Positions 15,801-25,133 of a stretch of 64,000 nt of DNA are shown piece after piece; the stretch's first letter is position 1; each line of letters starts with the position of its first letter. The stretch is taken from positions 1-64,000 of the forward strand of contig NZ_JAJSBI010000023.1 of assembly GCF_021261325.1 (NCBI RefSeq), written 5' to 3'. Source of the DNA: Streptomyces guryensis. GTDB taxonomy: Bacteria; Actinomycetota; Actinomycetes; Streptomycetales; Streptomycetaceae. Below the pieces are notes generated by a model. It did no database searches, was not told where the DNA came from, and worked only from the letters and a program-made list of their open reading frames with translations. The translations under genes and the position numbers were made by a program.

Positions 15801-18272
15801 TCAGGGAATGTCCTGCTCGGCCCAGATGATCTTTCCGTCGGGCGTGTACCGGGCGCCCCAGCGATCGGTCAGCTGGGCGACCAGGAACAGGCCGCGGCCG
15901 CCCTCGTCCGTGCTCCGCGCATGCCGCAGCCGGGGGGCCGTGCTGCTGGCATCGGCGACCTCGCAGGTCAGGCGGGAGTCACGGATGAGCCGTAGCCGGA
16001 TGGGGGGCTCGGCGTAGCGGATCGCGTTGGTGACCAGCTCGCTGACCACGAGTTCCGTCGTCATGGCCAGGTCGTCCAGCCCCCAGACCGCCACCTGGCG
16101 GGTGGCGCGGGCGCGGACGTCGGCAACGGCGGCCGGGTCCACCGGCACCTGCCACGAGACGACGTGGTCGGCGCCCAGGGCGTGGGTGCGCGCCAGGAGA
16201 AGGGCGATGTCGTCGGGCTGCGGTACGGGGACGAGTTGCCGTACCGCGGATGTGCACAGCGTGGAGAGGTCGAGGCCGGAGCGGGCCAGCAGGTTGCCGA
16301 GCCGGGTCATGCCCAGTTCCATGTCGCCGTCGGCGCCCTCGATGAGGCCGTCGGTGTAGAGGCCGAGCAGGCTGTTCTCGGCGAGCTCGATCTCGGCGGC
16401 CTCGAACGCCATCCCGCCCAGCCCGAGCGGCGGCCCGGCCGGCGGCTCCGGGAAGGACACCTGCCCGTCGGGCGCGACGACGACCGGGGGCGGGTGCCCT
16501 GCGCGCGCCATCGCGCACCGCCGGGTGACCGGGTCGTAGACGGCGTACAGGCAGGTCGCCCCGAGGAAGGCGGCGGTGCTGCGGTGGGCCGTCTCGTCGT
16601 CGCTCTTCTCGGCGCTCAGCCGGAGCACCAGATCGTCCAGGTGGGCCAGCAGTTCGTCGGGGGGCAGCTCCATGTCGGCGAGGGTGTGCACGGCGGTGCG
16701 CAGCCGGCCCATGGTCGCGGCGGCGGTGATGCCGTGCCCCACCACGTCACCGACGACAAGGCCGACCCGGCCCCCGGACAGCTGGATCACGTCGAACCAG
16801 TCGCCGCCCACACCGTCGGTCGGATCCGCCGGCAGATAGGCCGAGGCCACCTCCAGCGCGGTGCCGCCGGTCAGGGCCTGCGGCAGCAGACTGCGCTGCA
16901 GGGTGACGGCCGCGGTGTGCTCCCGGGTGTAGCGGCGGGCGTTGTCGACGCACAAGGCCGCCCGCGCCACCAGTTCCCGGGCCAGCAGGACGTCGTCGGG
17001 CTGGAACTGGACGGGATTGAGCGACCGTAGGAACGTGGTGAGGCCGAGGACGGTGTTCCGTGCCCGCATCGGCACGGAGATGAGGGAGTGCATTCCGAAC
17101 TCCCTTATTTTCTGCGCCCGTTCGGGCTGTTCGGTGACCCATCGGTCGTCGGACGGATCGAGGACCGGGAGGAGGATCGGCTCTCCGTCGATGAGCAGGT
17201 TCATGTCGTGCGCCGGAGGCAGGAAGGCCGCCCTGTCGCCGATCCGTGCCACGGCCTCCGGGCAGCCCTCGCGCACCGAGCTCATTCCGGCGCGGCGCAT
17301 CACCGGTTCTACCGAGGCCGGCCCGGCGTCCGTCAGCCACGCGCCGTGCCCTTCGGTGCTGAGCACGGGTTCCAGAAGGTCCACGACGACGAAGTCCGCG
17401 AAGCGGGGCACGGCGAAGTCGGCGAGCTCCTGAGCCGTCCGCAGCACGTCCAGGGTCGTACCGACGCAGGTTCCGGCCTCGTTGACCAGCGTCAGGAGCC
17501 GGCGGGCGGTCCACCGCTCGGTGACGTCCTGGACCATGTAGCAGACCCCGGTGACGGAGTCGTCGGCGTCCACCAGCGGGAAGAAGGACGTGGAGTAGGC
17601 GTGCTGGCGGTGCGGATCGGCCCAGCTCCAGCCCAGGTACTCGTAGTCCGTGACCGGGACCCCGGTCTCCAGGACCTTGCGCATCAGTCCCTCGATGGCG
17701 GCAGCCTGCAGGCCGGGCAGCAGTTCGCTCAGGCGGCGTCCCAGCCGCTGCTCGCGGGGCACTCCGCCGAAACGTTCCAGAGTGTCGTTGAGCCATGCGT
17801 AGCGCAGTTCCTGGTCCATCACCGCCATGCCGATCGGGGAACGGGTCAGGAACCCGTCGAGGACGGACTGGCCGACCGACCACTGCTGCCGCCGCTCCCG
17901 CGCCGACATCAGGAAGCACTCGTCCTCGCCGATCCGGAAGGCCGCGGAGACCCGCAGGTCGACGTCGAGGCTCCGGCCGTCGCGGTGCCGTAGGGAGATC
18001 AGAGCGTTCCACCCCATTCCGGCACGGCACCGCGCCGCCACACCGGCCACCCGTGCCGGGTCGTCGGGCATCGCCACCAGCCGCGCGGCGGAGGCGCCGA
18101 CCACCTCGGCCGCCGGGCGGCCGAGCAGTGCTTCGGCACCCCGGGTCCAGCCGAGCACGACGCCCGCCGCGGACACGACCGCCGCCGCGTCGGTGGACGC
18201 GTCGAGGAGTTCGCGCGGCCCTTGGGGCGTCGGCCCGTCGGATGCTTCTCGCGCAGGATCCATGGATGCCAT
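15801..18272 (-). CDS. PAS-PAS-GAF-PP2C phosphatase with C-terminal kinase-like ATPase domain
   Basis: An 823-aa signalling protein. The order is a PAS domain (about 15-115), a second PAS domain (about 130-235, LTRSPIGMAVMDQELRYAWLN), a GAF domain (about 250-420), a SpoIIE/PP2C domain (about 440-660: LQRSLLP, VGGDWFDVI, VVGDVVGHG, LGLYTDGLIEG) and an RsbW-like HATPase domain (about 690-815: ELVVSELVTNAIRY, RGLFLVAQL). Such proteins set anti-sigma antagonist phosphorylation in response to a small-molecule or redox cue. The ATG at 18272 is the first plausible start; the frame stays open further upstream only over the divergent gene. Confidence 0.88.
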   Translation of the reverse strand: MASMDPAREASDGPTPQGPRELLDASTDAAAVVSAAGVVLGWTRGAEALLGRPAAEVVGASAARLVAMPDDPARVAGVAARCRAGMGWNALISLRHRDGRSLDVDLRVSAAFRIGEDECFLMSARERRQQWSVGQSVLDGFLTRSPIGMAVMDQELRYAWLNDTLERFGGVPREQRLGRRLSELLPGLQAAAIEGLMRKVLETGVPVTDYEYLGWSWADPHRQHAYSTSFFPLVDADDSVTGVCYMVQDVTERWTARRLLTLVNEAGTCVGTTLDVLRTAQELADFAVPRFADFVVVDLLEPVLSTEGHGAWLTDAGPASVEPVMRRAGMSSVREGCPEAVARIGDRAAFLPPAHDMNLLIDGEPILLPVLDPSDDRWVTEQPERAQKIREFGMHSLISVPMRARNTVLGLTTFLRSLNPVQFQPDDVLLARELVARAALCVDNARRYTREHTAAVTLQRSLLPQALTGGTALEVASAYLPADPTDGVGGDWFDVIQLSGGRVGLVVGDVVGHGITAAATMGRLRTAVHTLADMELPPDELLAHLDDLVLRLSAEKSDDETAHRSTAAFLGATCLYAVYDPVTRRCAMARAGHPPPVVVAPDGQVSFPEPPAGPPLGLGGMAFEAAEIELAENSLLGLYTDGLIEGADGDMELGMTRLGNLLARSGLDLSTLCTSAVRQLVPVPQPDDIALLLARTHALGADHVVSWQVPVDPAAVADVRARATRQVAVWGLDDLAMTTELVVSELVTNAIRYAEPPIRLRLIRDSRLTCEVADASSTAPRLRHARSTDEGGRGLFLVAQLTDRWGARYTPDGKIIWAEQDIP

Positions 18273-18473
18273 CCGGGTGCCGTCCTCTACACGACCATGT
18301 TCCTGCTTGTCCGCCCGATGTGCACGGCCCTGGCGGGCGCCCCGGCCCGGCCCGCACCGCTTCCGCCCCACCCGGACCGGAGGGAGCATGGAAGTGCCGC
18401 TGGTCGGAACCCGGACGGCGGCGACACCGGCCGGGGTCCGCGGATCCCGCCGAACGGTGGAGGTGGATGCGGG

Positions 18474-20540
18474 ATGACAGCCGAATCCTTCCAGCCCGAC
18501 AGTGAGACGGCCGGCTTCGAGTCGCCCCCGCCGACCGGTCTGCTGGATGTCCTGAGCGTGGCCGCGACGGTCGTCGACGCCGACGGACGCATCGTGTTCT
18601 GGACCCCGCAGGCCGAGGAACTGTTCGGATACAGCGCACAGGAGGCGCTCGGCAAGTACGCGGCCCGGCTGTTCATCCACCCCGAGCATCTGAAGGCGGT
18701 GGTCAAGCTGTTCACTGAGGTGCTGGAGACCGGCCGGAGCTGGGCGGGCGCCTTCCCGATCCTGCACAAGGACGGCAGCAGCCGCCTGATGGAGTTCCGC
18801 AACATGCGGCTCCAGGACGATCTCGGCGACGTGTACGCCCTCGGCATCGCCGCCGACCACAATCTGCTCCAGCGCGTCGAGACCGACCTCGCCCTGTGCG
18901 AGCGGCTGATCAACCAGTCCCCGATCGGCCTCGCGCTGCTCGACCCCGATCTGCGGTACCTCCTGGTCAACCCGGCGCTGGAACGCATCGACGGCATCCC
19001 CGCCGAGGAGCATGTGGGCCGCCGCCTGCGGGAGACGCTGCCGCTGCCCGACGTCGGCACCATCGAGAGCGCGCTGCTCCAGGTGCTCACCACCGGCACC
19101 CCGCTGCTCGACCAGTACCACGTGGGCCGCCCGCCGACCGACCCCGACCACGAGCACGCCTGGTCGCTGTCCTTCTACCGGCTGGAGGACCCCGGCGGGC
19201 GGGTGCTGGGTGCGGCCGCCTCCGTCGTCGACGTCACCGAACGGCACCGGGCGGCCGCCGAGGCCGACCGGGCCCGGCGCCGCCTCGCCCTCATCGCCGA
19301 CGCCTCGGTGCGCGTGGGCACCACGCTGGAGGTGGAGGAGACCGCACGTGAACTGGCCGAGATCGCCGTCCCGCAACTCGCCGACGTGGTCGCCGTGGAC
19401 GTCCTCGACTCCGCCCTGGCCTGCCGGCGCTCACGCAGACCTGACGACGGGCCGGAGCTCTTCCGCGCACTCGCCCTCAAGGCGGCCCAGCCGACCGTGG
19501 CACTGCGCGCGGCCGACCCGCCCGGCGGCCTCGCGGCCTACGACGGAGACCGCCTGGTCACCCTGTGCGTGCACACCGGCCGGCCGGTCCTGGTGCGGCA
19601 CGTCGGCGACCACGATCTGCCGCGCATCGCCCGGGACGCCGAGGCCGGCTCGCTGCTCGCCCGGGCCGGAGTGCACTCCTACCTGGCCGTGCCGCTGATC
19701 GCCCACGGCGAGATACTCGGTGCCCTGGACCTCAAGCGCACCACCAACCCGCTCCCCTTCGACGAGGACGACGTCGTCCTCGCGAGTGAGCTGGCCGGGC
19801 GCGCGGCCGTGGCCATCGACAACGCCCGCTGGTTCCAGAGCGTGCGCAACACCGCCCTCACCCTCCAGCGCAGCCTGCTGCCCGACCACCCGCCGCAGCA
19901 CGCGGGACTCGAACTCGCCTCCCGCTACCAGCCCGCCCAGGCCACCAGCGAGGTCGGCGGCGACTGGTACGACGTCATCCCGCTGAGCGACGACAGGACC
20001 GCCCTGGTCGTCGGCGACGTCATGGGCAACGGCATCGACGCCGCCGCCACCATGGGCCGGCTGCGCACCGCCACCTGCGCCTACGCGGACCTCGACCTCG
20101 CTCCCGAGTCCGTGCTCCAGCACCTCGACAAGATCACCTGCGATCTGGAGCACTACATCGTCACCTGCCTCTACGCGGTGTACGACCCGCACACACGGCG
20201 GTGCCAGTTCGCCAACGCCGGCCACATGCCGCCCGCCATGTCCCGCCCAGGCCGCGCGCCCGAACTGCTCGACCTGCCCTCCGGCGCCCCGCTCGGCGTC
20301 GGCGGCATCGCCTTCGAGACCACCACGGCCCGGCTCGACCCCGGCGACCTGCTGGTCCTCTACACCGACGGCCTCGTCGAGACCCGCCACCACCCCATCG
20401 ACGACCGCCTCGACGTCCTGCTCGGCTTCCTGGACGAACCCCACCGCCCCCTGGAGGAGACCTGCGACCTCCTGCTCTACGGCCTGCGCCACCCCGAGGA
20501 CCACGACGACGTCGCCCTGCTCGTCGCCCGCGCCCGCTAG
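18474..20540 (+). CDS. PAS-PAS-GAF-PP2C phosphatase
   Basis: A 688-aa protein with two PAS domains (about 25-130 and 140-265), a GAF domain (about 285-450) and a SpoIIE/PP2C domain (LQRSLLPDHPP, VGGDWYDVIPL, VVGDVMGNGIDAAATMGRLR, LLVLYTDGLVE). Unlike its divergent neighbour it ends with the phosphatase and lacks the ATPase domain. It starts at ATG 18474 after GGTGGAGGTGG. The two phosphatases share domain order and motifs and are probably ancient duplicates transcribed from a common 200-bp divergent region. Confidence 0.88.
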   Translation: MTAESFQPDSETAGFESPPPTGLLDVLSVAATVVDADGRIVFWTPQAEELFGYSAQEALGKYAARLFIHPEHLKAVVKLFTEVLETGRSWAGAFPILHKDGSSRLMEFRNMRLQDDLGDVYALGIAADHNLLQRVETDLALCERLINQSPIGLALLDPDLRYLLVNPALERIDGIPAEEHVGRRLRETLPLPDVGTIESALLQVLTTGTPLLDQYHVGRPPTDPDHEHAWSLSFYRLEDPGGRVLGAAASVVDVTERHRAAAEADRARRRLALIADASVRVGTTLEVEETARELAEIAVPQLADVVAVDVLDSALACRRSRRPDDGPELFRALALKAAQPTVALRAADPPGGLAAYDGDRLVTLCVHTGRPVLVRHVGDHDLPRIARDAEAGSLLARAGVHSYLAVPLIAHGEILGALDLKRTTNPLPFDEDDVVLASELAGRAAVAIDNARWFQSVRNTALTLQRSLLPDHPPQHAGLELASRYQPAQATSEVGGDWYDVIPLSDDRTALVVGDVMGNGIDAAATMGRLRTATCAYADLDLAPESVLQHLDKITCDLEHYIVTCLYAVYDPHTRRCQFANAGHMPPAMSRPGRAPELLDLPSGAPLGVGGIAFETTTARLDPGDLLVLYTDGLVETRHHPIDDRLDVLLGFLDEPHRPLEETCDLLLYGLRHPEDHDDVALLVARAR

Positions 20541-20608
20541 GCGGTTCGGCGGGGAACCCCGGTGACGGGAGAGGCGTTCTCATTCGTGAAAGGAACGGGG
20601 GCGACAAG

Positions 20609-20863
20609 ATGAGCGACAAGGCACGCAAGCTGTTCGAGGCGCTTGACCTCGACCACAGCGGAACACTGACCCGCGACGAGGTGATCATCGCCCTGCGGAC
20701 GAAGGGCCCGACCCTGGCCGCCTCGGGGGACCTGCCGTTCTGGGCCCTGGGGGACGCCGACGCCTCCTCCGCCCTGTTCGACGCCGCCGACCGGAACGGG
20801 GACGCCGTACTGACCCTGGAGGAGTTCGCGGCACTGGTGGACCGCCGTTTCGGCTGGCACTGA
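20609..20863 (+). CDS. Small EF-hand calcium-binding protein
   Basis: An 84-aa protein with two EF-hand loops: DLDHSGTLTRDE near residue 13 and DRNGDAVLTLEE near residue 60. Each has the D-x-D/N-x-S/D-G spacing and final Glu of calcium loops. It has no signal peptide or membrane helix, so it should act in the cytoplasm as a calsensin-like buffer or sensor. It starts at ATG 20609, 68 bp after the phosphatase gene, and could share its transcript. Confidence 0.82.
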   Translation: MSDKARKLFEALDLDHSGTLTRDEVIIALRTKGPTLAASGDLPFWALGDADASSALFDAADRNGDAVLTLEEFAALVDRRFGWH

Positions 20864-20910
20864 CCCGGGCAGCTCAATGTCGCCGAACGAGCGAAGCGCC
20901 CCCGGCGAGG

Positions 20911-21834
20911 TCAGTTGCTCTGCCGGCGGGCCTGTTTCACCTCGCGGTCGACGGCCCAGGCGTCGCCGACCGGGCCGAGGTGGCCGAGCTTGTCGGGGTT
21001 GATCACCGTACGGATGGTCCGGATCCGGCCGTCGAGCACCTCGAGGACCATGGTGTGCAGGACCTTGCCGTCCCGGTCGCGGAAGATCGCACCGGGCTGG
21101 CCGTTGACCTCGCGCGGCTCGAAGGTCACGTCGACCCGGATCAGCCAGGGGAAGACCGTGCCCAGCAGCCGCGCCACGTTCTCCGCGCCCGTGACGGCCC
21201 TGGCCAGCTGCGGGGCCTTGCCGCCGCCGTCCCCGACCAGCTGAACGTCGGCGGCCAGCAGGTTCCGCAGCCCGCCCACATCACCGTTCTTCAGCGCGTC
21301 GAAGAACCGTGTCGCCAGCTCCTCGCGGTCCTCACGGTCCGCCGCGAACCGGGGCCGTCCGGCCTGCATGTGCCGCCGCGCCCGGACCAGCAGCTGCCGG
21401 CATGCCGCCTCCGACCGCCCCACCGCCGCCGCGATGTCGCCGAACCCGAAGGCGAACACCTCGCGCAGCACGAACACCGCCCGCTCCAGCGGGCTGAGCC
21501 GCTCCAGCAGCACCAGGGCCGCCATCGACACCGAGTCGGCCAGCTCCACCGCCCGCGCCGGATCCTCATACGGATCGCTCAGCAGCGGCTCGGGGAACCA
21601 CGGCCCGACATACTCCTCGCGCCGGACCCGCGCCGAGCGCAGCACATCGATCGAGATCCGGGTCACCACGGCCGACAGATACGCCTTGGTCGACGTGGGC
21701 CGGGTCGCCGAACCGTCGAAGCGCAGCCATGCCTCCTGCACCGCGTCCTCGGCCTCGCTCACACTGCCCAGAATCCGGTAGGCGATCGAGAACAGCAGCG
21801 GCCGCAGCTCCTCGAACTCCTCGACCTTGCTCAC
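20911..21834 (-). CDS. sigJ: ECF41-type RNA polymerase sigma factor with SnoaL-like C-terminus
   Basis: A 307-aa sigma factor. Region 2 (AYRILGSVSEAEDAVQEAWLR) and region 4 (LSPLERAVFVLREVFAFGF, then an HTH) fill the first 165 residues. A SnoaL_2-like domain follows, with DGGGKA and the late NPDKL motif, both typical of the ECF41 group whose C-terminal domain replaces an anti-sigma factor. GTG 21834 follows GAGGAG. No carboxymuconolactone-type oxidoreductase target gene, the usual ECF41 partner, is adjacent. The sigJ symbol is used by family resemblance only. Confidence 0.85.
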   Translation of the reverse strand: MSKVEEFEELRPLLFSIAYRILGSVSEAEDAVQEAWLRFDGSATRPTSTKAYLSAVVTRISIDVLRSARVRREEYVGPWFPEPLLSDPYEDPARAVELADSVSMAALVLLERLSPLERAVFVLREVFAFGFGDIAAAVGRSEAACRQLLVRARRHMQAGRPRFAADREDREELATRFFDALKNGDVGGLRNLLAADVQLVGDGGGKAPQLARAVTGAENVARLLGTVFPWLIRVDVTFEPREVNGQPGAIFRDRDGKVLHTMVLEVLDGRIRTIRTVINPDKLGHLGPVGDAWAVDREVKQARRQSN

Positions 21835-21956
21835 GGGTGTGCTCCTCTGCGCTCGTCGGTGGCCACACCCTCTGAGACGGGGCGACCCGGCCCCCTGTGA
21901 CATGTCCGAATGTGACCCGCGTCTCCCCTCCCCGGACCCGCCCTCGGCGCCCGACT

Positions 21957-22607
21957 TCACACCGTGTCGCGGGTGTGCCGAACCGTGCCGTGCGACCTCG
22001 GCCGCCGGTCCGCCGCCCACCCGAACACCACCACCGAGCACGCCGCCGCGAACGCGCACCAGGTCGAGACGAACTCCAGCCGCCACAGCGCCCAGCACAC
22101 CACCGCGCCCACCCCGGCCAGGACGCCCAGCCCCACCAGCCGGCGGTCGCCGGACAGCAGCAACGCGCCGACCGTGGCCAGCAGATAGCCCGCGATGAGC
22201 ACGCACCCGTGGGGCAGCCCGATGACGTAGCCGACGGTGTGCCCGCGGATATCGGCCCGCACGGGCCGGGTGGCGATGGCGTACTCCAGCACGGCCGCGG
22301 TCGCGCCACCGGCCACCACAGGAATCGTCAGCCGCGCTGCGGCATGGCGTGGTACGGCGCACAGCACGGCCAGCGGCACCCACACAGCGAGCAGGGGAAG
22401 CGCGATCACGGCCCAGGCGACGGTGGCCCATCCGGTGCCGCCCCCCACCTGCCAGACCCGGGCCTCGACCAGCTGATGGACGCCGAGCAGCAAAGGCAGC
22501 GCGGCAAGGGGGAGATCGCCGGGCCGGTGCACGCGCGCCACGCAGGCCACACCGACGCAGGTGATCCCGGCACCCGCGACGAGATCAGCCGTCGCGCTCC
22601 AGCACAT
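21957..22607 (-). CDS. DUF6629-like integral membrane protein
   Basis: A 216-aa protein starting MCWSATADL, with about six or seven hydrophobic segments. The N-terminal CWSATAD and the internal HQLVEARVW and YVIGLPHGC features fit a family of actinobacterial membrane proteins of unknown role. The ATG at 22607 was chosen over an upstream extension because CWSATAD is the usual N-terminus. It is transcribed toward the sigma factor gene but separated by about 120 bp. No function can be given. Confidence 0.7.
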   Translation of the reverse strand: MCWSATADLVAGAGITCVGVACVARVHRPGDLPLAALPLLLGVHQLVEARVWQVGGGTGWATVAWAVIALPLLAVWVPLAVLCAVPRHAAARLTIPVVAGGATAAVLEYAIATRPVRADIRGHTVGYVIGLPHGCVLIAGYLLATVGALLLSGDRRLVGLGVLAGVGAVVCWALWRLEFVSTWCAFAAACSVVVFGWAADRRPRSHGTVRHTRDTV

Positions 22608-22668
22608 GGCACCACGATGCCCGGCGACCCCTGATGCATTCCACCGGTGCCCCGGCGACACCGCAGTC

Positions 22669-22896
22669 TCAGCCACGCTTGCGGAGGTACGCCTCCAGCT
22701 CCGCGGCCCCGGTCAGCATCGCCCGCCCGCGGGCGGACAGCCGACCGCGCCAGTCGCACAGTGCGGCCTTCCAGCGGCTCCAGCCCGCCGGCCGCCCGCA
22801 CCTGGGCGATGAGCGGGGCGATCTGCTCCAGCAGATAGCCGCCGCGCCTGAGCTGGTGGGCCAGAGCTAGTGCCACCATGCGCAGTCGGGCTGCCC
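22669..22896 (-). pseudogene. C-terminal remnant of a MerR-like regulator, frameshifted
   Basis: The minus strand reads ALAHQLRRGGYLLEQIAPLI, then VRAAGGLEPLE, and then loses frame. Removing one G restores ALCDWRGRLSARGRAML and finally a stop at 22669. The helical pattern fits the region after the DNA-binding domain of MerR-type regulators. The DNA-binding N-terminus is missing. A deletion plus a single-base insertion make it a relic. Confidence 0.5.
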
Positions 22897-22915
22897 CTTG
22901 CGGACAAGGACCCGC

Positions 22916-23640
22916 ATGGCCGAGCGGCCTCCGCGCTCCATGCCCCTCCAGGGGCGACGCCTTCGCGTCCGCCTCCGACCGCCGCGAGGACATGACAACG
23001 CCGCCCGCGTTCTCGACGCCACCGTGGAGATCGCGGGCGAGCGCGGCTACGAGGGCACGTCCATCGCGGCGGCCGGCGCCAAGTGCGTGCTGCCCGCCGG
23101 CTCGATCTACTGGCATTTCAAGGACAAAAGACGCCCTGATCGCCGCGGTCATCGAGCGCGGCTTCGAGAGCTGGCCGGCGGCCGTCGCGCTGCCGGGCGA
23201 CGAGGACGGTACGCCGCTTGAGCGGGTGACGGGGATGGCGGCGAACGTCGCGAAGGCGCTCGTCGACGTCCCCGGCTTCCTGCGTCTGGGCCCGATGCTC
23301 GCCCTGGAGCGCCGCCCCACGGAGCCCCGGGGCCGGACGGTGTTCCTCCAGGTGCACGACATCGCCCGCCAGCGGACGGCCGAGGTGGTCGGGGAGCTGT
23401 TCCCGGACCTGGCCGAGGCCGGCGTACAGACCCTCACCAGCTACCCCGTCGCCGGCGCCGACGGGCTGTTCGTGCACCGGGAGGTCAACGGTGAGGCCGT
23501 CGACCTGGTGGCGATGTTCGAGCTGCACGCGCGGCTGCTGCACGACGCGGCGACCCGTATGACAGCCTCGCCGCCCCCGTCCGAACCGTCCCGGCCGGCG
23601 CTTCGCCCGGTGCCGTGGAACGGCCGCCCGCCGCAATCGC
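22916..23640 (+). pseudogene. TetR family regulator broken by a one-base insertion
   Basis: The N-terminal HTH (ARVLDATVEIAGERGYEGTS ... PAGSIYWHFKDK) is in one frame. The rest (DALIAAVIERGFESW and a TetR C-terminal domain to about 23560) is in the next frame. The shift maps to the AAAA run at 23125-23128; three As would give the continuous YWHFKDKDALIAAV. After the shift the C-terminal frame has no stop and runs straight into the following phosphatase gene. It could be a sequencing error in a homopolymer, but several decayed genes lie nearby. Confidence 0.65.
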
Positions 23641-23687
23641 TTCTATCGTGGGAACACACTGATGGTTGGCGCCAAGGCAGGCAGCAC

Positions 23688-24917
23688 ATGAGGAAACCGC
23701 AACCGATCGACTACGCGGCGGTCTTCCAGGCCCTGCCCGGCATGGTGGCGCTGCTGACGCCCGAGCTGGTCTACGTCGACGTCAACGACGACTTCGCGCA
23801 CCTGGCGGGGCGTACTCGCGAGCAGTTGCTGGGCCGCTACATCTTCGACGTCTTTCCGGAGAACCCGAACGATCCGGCCGCCGCGGGCATGCGGGAGACG
23901 CGGGAGTCGATGCTGCGCGTGGTGGCCACGGGCGAGCGGGACACCATGGCGGTGCTCCGCTACGACATCGAGGACGTCCAGCGGCCCGGCCACTGGCAGG
24001 AGCACTTCTGGAGCCCGGTCAACGCCCCGGTCCTCGGCACGGACGGGAAGGTCGTGCTGGTCGTGCACCGGGTGGAGGAGGTCACCGAACTCCTGCGCGC
24101 CGGCAGCCGGACCGACAGTGACCGGGCCCGCGTGCTGGAGGCCGAGCTCTACACCCGGGCCCGGGAACTGCAGGAGGTCAACGAGCGGCTGCGCAGGGCC
24201 CACGCCCATGAGCGTGAGGTCGCCCTGGCCCTGCAGACGGCGATGATGCCCACCCCCAGGCATCTGGGACCTCATCAGGCGGCCGTGCGCTACCGGCCCG
24301 CCATCGGTGACCTGAACGTCTGCGGCGACTGGTACGACCTGGTGGACCTGCCGGGCGACCGTATGGCGGTCGCGGTCGGCGATGTGGTCGGGCACGGGCT
24401 GGCGGCCGCCTGCGCCATGGGGCAGCTGCACAGCGCGCTGAGCGCGGCCACCCGCCTCGCCGACGGACCCGCTCAGGCCCTGGAGGCCCTGGACATGTAC
24501 GCCTGCTCCGTGGACGGCGCCGAGTCCGCCACGGTGGCGACGACCATCATCGACTGGGGCGGACGCAGCATCACCTACAGCTGTGCAGGCCATCCCCCGC
24601 CAGCGGTGCTCCACTCCGACGGCACCGTGTCCTTCCTGGACCAGGCCACCGACCCGCCGATCGACGCGCGCCCCGGCCGCGTCGCCCGCCCCGAGGCCCG
24701 TGTCCCCTTCGCCGGGGGCGACACCCTGGTGCTGTACACCGACGGTCTGATCGAGCGCCGTACCGAGGACGTCGACACCAGTCTGGGCCGCCTCGCCGAC
24801 TGCCTGACCCGTCACCGGGGGACCGCCCCCGAGGCCCTGGCCGACGCCCTGCTGGCCGACCTCCTGCCGGCCACGGGCAACACCGACGACACCGCGCTGG
24901 TCGTCGTCAGCCTCTAG
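23688..24917 (+). CDS. PAS-PP2C phosphatase
   Basis: A 409-aa protein with an N-terminal PAS domain (VFQALPGMVALLTPELVYVD, residues about 8-125), a helical linker (about 140-185) and a SpoIIE/PP2C domain (CGDWYDLVDLPGD, AVAVGDVVGHGLAAACAMG, TLVLYTDGLIERR). It is the third SpoIIE-type phosphatase in 9 kb. The ATG at 23688 begins the PAS domain and is preceded by AAGGCAGG. The frame is open far upstream through the TetR remnant without a stop, so a longer fusion product is formally possible. Confidence 0.85.
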   Translation: MRKPQPIDYAAVFQALPGMVALLTPELVYVDVNDDFAHLAGRTREQLLGRYIFDVFPENPNDPAAAGMRETRESMLRVVATGERDTMAVLRYDIEDVQRPGHWQEHFWSPVNAPVLGTDGKVVLVVHRVEEVTELLRAGSRTDSDRARVLEAELYTRARELQEVNERLRRAHAHEREVALALQTAMMPTPRHLGPHQAAVRYRPAIGDLNVCGDWYDLVDLPGDRMAVAVGDVVGHGLAAACAMGQLHSALSAATRLADGPAQALEALDMYACSVDGAESATVATTIIDWGGRSITYSCAGHPPPAVLHSDGTVSFLDQATDPPIDARPGRVARPEARVPFAGGDTLVLYTDGLIERRTEDVDTSLGRLADCLTRHRGTAPEALADALLADLLPATGNTDDTALVVVSL

Positions 24918-25133
24918 CGGACGGGTCCGGCCGCCACGAGGTGTTCCTGCCGAGACGGCCGCTCTCGCACTGAACTCCGCCCGGCGGTCACCCCTGCCCG
25001 TCGTACTGCACATGGCACCCCAGGCGTCCCCCAAAGCGCGAAAGACCTTCGCCTTTGACATCGTTCCGGGCCTTTGCGGCAAGGCCGCCTACGGATTCGC
25101 CTCAGTCTCCGTACTCAGCAGGAGGTACACCGC

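Noticed and set aside
16747..18639. 630-aa Arg-rich open frame inside the minus-strand phosphatase
   Set aside because: It is a frame-shifted shadow of the phosphatase coding sequence, dominated by Arg, Pro and Gly with no domain.
18273..19376. Upstream extension of the minus-strand phosphatase ORF (to 1191 aa)
   Set aside because: The extra 1.1 kb is antisense to the PAS domains of the divergent phosphatase gene and encodes low-complexity sequence; it is a GC-driven shadow.
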